Shown: positions 4,643 to 6,448 of the stretch, one piece after another | How the letters are laid out: each line of letters starts with the position of its first letter | Position numbering within the stretch: position 1 is the first letter of the stretch | Assembly: GCA_021812265.1 (NCBI GenBank) | Contig: JAKAOI010000142.1 | Location: 1-6,448, forward strand | Direction of reading: 5' to 3' | Origin: Chloroflexota bacterium | Lineage (GTDB): Bacteria > Chloroflexota > Ktedonobacteria > Ktedonobacterales > JACDGC01 | Length of the DNA stretch: 6,448 nt | Made by a program: the position numbers and the translations under genes | The notes under the pieces: generated by a model | What the model was told of the DNA's origin: nothing | Databases searched by the model: none | The model's input: the letters and a program-made list of their open reading frames with translations, nothing else

Positions 4643-5921
4643 TCTCGTCCCGGAAACTGCTCCGGATCTTACTGATTCGCGCGAATATTTTCCATCGCTG
4701 GAACAGGTTTTTGAAGGGAAACCGGTTGTTTTCTTTGATAACCCCGGGGGCACGCAAACTGCCCAGCAAGTGATGGAAGCAATGCAGGATTATCTGCTAT
4801 ATGCAAACTCCAATACGCACGGCGCGTTTATCACCAGTCAGCGCACCGATATGATTATTCAAGAAGCCCGTCAAGCCATGGCCGATTTTTTGAATTGCGC
4901 GCCGGATGAAATTGTGTTTGGCCCTAATATGACCACCTTAACCTTTGCGTTCAGCCGCGCGTTGGCAAAACGATTTGCTCCGGGAGACGAAATTGTTGTT
5001 ACTGCGCTCGACCACGACGCAAATATTGCGCCGTGGCGCGCTATAGCGCGTGATAATAATTTTGTTATCCGCCAAATTGATATTGATCCGCAGACCGGCG
5101 CTTTGAATATGGAAGACGCCAAAACAAAAATTACCGATAAAACAAAATTGGTGGCGTTTGGCTATGCCTCTAACGCTTTAGGCGTTATTAACGATGTGGA
5201 AACACTTATTCAACTGGCCCATAGTGTCGGAGCGCTGTGCTACGTAGACGCAGTGCAGTTTGCGCCGCATGGCCCAATTGATGTTCAAAAACTGGACTGT
5301 GATTTTCTGGCTTGCTCTGCCTATAAATTTTTTGGGCCGCATGTTGGAATATTATTTGGAAAAAAAGCGCTGCTGGATGATATTCAACCCTATAAGGTTG
5401 CTCCGGCCAGCAATGAAACCCCCGAAAAATTTGAAACCGGCACATTAGCGCATGAACTGTTGGCGGGATTGCTCGGCGCAATAGATTATCTTTCTTTGGT
5501 GGGAACTACCTTGTCAAATCCCTCGGCGGATATTGCCAGCGAATATTCCGGCCGGCGCCGCTCGTTAAAAATTGCCATGGGCGCCATCATGGCGTATGAA
5601 CGCACGCTTTCAACGTATATGTTGACCTCTCTTTCTATCGTTCGCGGCGTTACAATATATGGGCCGCAAAATCCGGATGATACATCCGGCAGAGTTCCGA
5701 CATTTGCTATTCGCATAAAAAATAAATCGCCGCGGCTTTTAGCTGAATCATTGGGGGCGCAGGGTGTATTTGCTTGGGATGGAAATTATTATGCGTTAGA
5801 TTTGATGAACCGGCTGGGGCTGGAAGATAGCGGCGGCGCGCTGAGATTAGGATTGGCGCATTACAATACAACTGAAGAAATCAATCGGTGCATTACATTA
5901 TTGCAAGGGGCTTCGGTTTGA
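4632..5921 (+). CDS. cysteine-desulfurase-like PLP enzyme (aminotransferase class V, VC1184-type) lacking the active-site Cys
   Basis: This 429-residue protein spans a whole fold-type I PLP domain. Landmarks are REYFPSLE (17-24), FFDNPGGTQ (34-42), the PLP-stacking histidine in LDHDAN (H128), YVDAVQFAPHG (D206, Q209) and the Schiff-base lysine in CSAYKFFGPH (K232). FETGTLAHE (267-275) is typical of the VC1184-like subgroup of the SufS/Csd superfamily. SufS and CsdA carry a persulfide-forming cysteine in an RxGHHC-like segment; the corresponding region (about 375-390) reads GVFAWDGNYYA with no cysteine. The four cysteines present (C89, C203, C223, C228) plus C420 lie elsewhere. It therefore probably acts as a different PLP lyase, epimerase or aminotransferase. 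ATG 4632 is chosen because the homologous region starts soon after; no other in-frame ATG precedes the domain. The next gene overlaps by 4 nt. Confidence 0.88.
   Translation: MFRNLVPETAPDLTDSREYFPSLEQVFEGKPVVFFDNPGGTQTAQQVMEAMQDYLLYANSNTHGAFITSQRTDMIIQEARQAMADFLNCAPDEIVFGPNMTTLTFAFSRALAKRFAPGDEIVVTALDHDANIAPWRAIARDNNFVIRQIDIDPQTGALNMEDAKTKITDKTKLVAFGYASNALGVINDVETLIQLAHSVGALCYVDAVQFAPHGPIDVQKLDCDFLACSAYKFFGPHVGILFGKKALLDDIQPYKVAPASNETPEKFETGTLAHELLAGLLGAIDYLSLVGTTLSNPSADIASEYSGRRRSLKIAMGAIMAYERTLSTYMLTSLSIVRGVTIYGPQNPDDTSGRVPTFAIRIKNKSPRLLAESLGAQGVFAWDGNYYALDLMNRLGLEDSGGALRLGLAHYNTTEEINRCITLLQGASV
5905..5910 (+). promoter_or_regulatory. ribosome-binding site deciding the TTG start of the four-helix membrane gene
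   Basis: AAGGGG lies inside the last codons of the PLP-enzyme gene, with 7 nt to TTG 5918. It is the strongest ribosome-binding site in the window. A GTG at 5888 in the same frame has no such site and would place polar residues ahead of the first helix, so TTG 5918 is preferred. Confidence 0.7.
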
Positions 5922-6292
5922 TTACATATATTGTTGGATTTCATGAACTTACGTATATACAAATTTTGGTGTTTGGCGTAATGGCCATTGTATGGGGCGC
6001 TTCACTTATTGTGCAGAAATCATCGTTTACCGACGGCTTTCGCAGCATATTATATGCTACCGCATGGTCGGGTGTTTTGCAAGCGTTTTGGGGCATTATT
6101 TTATATGTGTTTTTTGGCTTAAGACCGAATGATACACTTCATTTAGTATATGGCTTAATTGTGGTGGCCGCTATACCGGTTGCGTTTACGTATACCAGTG
6201 AAAAATTAAATCGCCGCGATATGCTTATTATTACTTTTGCCGCGGTTATGTTGGTGGCCGCCGCAATAAGAGGCTTTTTTACCGGCAAATAA
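5918..6292 (+). CDS. small four-helix membrane protein, function unknown
   Basis: Started at TTG 5918, which overlaps the preceding stop as TTGA, the protein has 124 residues. Four hydrophobic segments are clear: about 13-32, 43-67, 74-92 and 102-120, with short polar loops (QKSSFTDG, LRPND, SEKLNRRD) and a short charged tail TGK. By positive-inside reasoning the RR-containing loop before helix 4 would be cytoplasmic. The segments SGVLQAFWGI and LHLVYGLI look family-specific, and I have the impression of similar small proteins in Chloroflexota, but I cannot name a family. The overlap with the PLP-enzyme gene and the strong internal ribosome-binding site show tight co-translation, so the two products may share a pathway. 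It has no catalytic motif. A terminator follows within 15 nt, making this the last gene of the unit. Confidence 0.8.
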   Translation: MITYIVGFHELTYIQILVFGVMAIVWGASLIVQKSSFTDGFRSILYATAWSGVLQAFWGIILYVFFGLRPNDTLHLVYGLIVVAAIPVAFTYTSEKLNRRDMLIITFAAVMLVAAAIRGFFTGK

Positions 6293-6304
6293 CCGTATCC
6301 TCTT

Positions 6305-6347
6305 TCCGACAGCGCCGCAAATGCGCTGTCGGAGCAATCTTGGTTTT
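6305..6347 (+). terminator. hairpin terminator ending the operon
   Basis: TCCGACAGCGC (6305-6315) and GCGCTGTCGGA (6323-6333) form a perfect 11-bp stem around the 7-nt loop CGCAAAT, starting 12 nt after the last stop codon. The tail (GCAATCTTGGTTTT, then a T- and C-rich stretch) is only moderately T-rich and begins late, so termination may be incomplete or bidirectional. Stem strength and position make the assignment likely. Confidence 0.75.
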
Positions 6348-6370
6348 GCTTCTTGTTCCTCTGCTATAAT
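6340..6370 (+). promoter_or_regulatory. extended -10 promoter for the gene at the right edge
   Basis: TGCTATAAT (6362-6370) is a perfect extended -10 element (TGn plus TATAAT). A weak -35, TTGGTT, lies at 6340-6345 with 19-nt spacing; extended -10 promoters tolerate a poor -35. Transcription would begin near 6377-6378. It follows the terminator immediately, as expected for a new unit. Confidence 0.6.
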
Positions 6371-6448
6371 GTTAACCGTGTCATCGATAGTTGACAGCAT
6401 ATCAAACGAAAATATTGATCTCAGAATTTTCGCTTCAGCAGGGAACAT
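6369..6448 (+). CDS. N-terminus of a further gene, partial at right edge, unknown product
   Basis: A frame is open from ATG 6369 (MLTVSSIVDS...) or GTG 6378 (VSSIVDSISN...) through the last base, ending ...DLRIFASAGN. The ATG overlaps the -10 box, so if that promoter is used it would not be in the transcript. The GTG lies almost exactly where transcription should begin and would make the mRNA leaderless. No ribosome-binding site precedes either codon. The visible residues are too few to identify a family, but the alternation of polar and hydrophobic residues looks like real protein. The opposite-strand frame here crosses the terminator hairpin and does not look coding. Confidence 0.45.
   Translation, partial: MLTVSSIVDSISNENIDLRIFASAGN

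Noticed and set aside
5888..5917. GTG 5888 as start of the four-helix membrane protein
   Set aside because: It has no ribosome-binding site and overlaps 34 nt of the PLP-enzyme gene; TTG 5918 has AAGGGG at good spacing and a minimal overlap.
6206..6448. Minus-strand open frame of about 80 codons at the right edge
   Set aside because: It crosses the perfect terminator hairpin and the promoter, overlaps the end of the four-helix gene, and its residue mix (many Arg, Lys, Gly, Cys) does not look like a folded protein.

Overview
The window reads as a compact stretch of bacterial chromosome with every convincing gene on the + strand. It carries no rRNA, tRNA, CRISPR array, insertion sequence or origin that I can recognise. 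Base composition is moderate to slightly AT-leaning by eye. The mix of a metallo-beta-lactamase/Rieske protein, a DoxX-Rieske fusion with an internal twin-arginine motif, a DUF2231 membrane protein, an eIF2B-like protein and a VC1184-type PLP enzyme suggests a free-living bacterium, most likely Chloroflexota (Ktedonobacteria-like) or a neighbouring lineage. That assignment is inference from gene content and protein texture, not from a marker gene.

Layout. Positions 1-1220 hold the C-terminal part of an MBL-fold/Rieske protein, cut by the window edge. It is followed by a good rho-independent terminator (1280-1318). Positions 1319-1657 form an AT-rich, gene-poor stretch with a TATAAT box, inverted and direct repeats, a possible three-way RNA junction and a 32-codon small ORF ending 2 nt before the next gene; it may be a long structured leader. 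Positions 1658-2884 encode a DoxX/DoxD-like membrane domain fused to a Rieske domain. Two strong hairpins (2905-2943, 2947-2980) lie between it and a four-helix DUF2231 protein (3004-3558). An eIF2B alpha/beta/delta-family protein follows (3595-4503), then a 128-nt gap containing an aromatic-rich leader ORF, then a SufS/Csd-like PLP enzyme without the usual active-site cysteine (4632-5921). A four-helix membrane protein overlaps its end, starting at a TTG with a strong ribosome-binding site (5918-6292). A perfect 11-bp hairpin terminator (6305-6333) closes the group, and an extended -10 promoter (6362-6370) drives a new gene that runs off the window and may be leaderless.

How the parts may work together. 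The DoxX-Rieske and DUF2231 proteins look like a membrane redox module (quinone or thiosulfate linked electron transfer), with the Rieske domain outside the membrane. The eIF2B-like and PLP proteins look cytosolic, and both belong to enzyme families but show changes at a classical catalytic cysteine position. Whether 1658-6292 is one transcription unit is uncertain: the 119-nt and 128-nt gaps have structure or possible start signals of their own. No defence system or mobile element is visible. The most unusual points are the Tat-containing DoxX-Rieske fusion, the two cysteine substitutions, the paired intercistronic hairpins, and the repeated pattern of micro-ORFs ending at the starts of genes with weak ribosome-binding sites.
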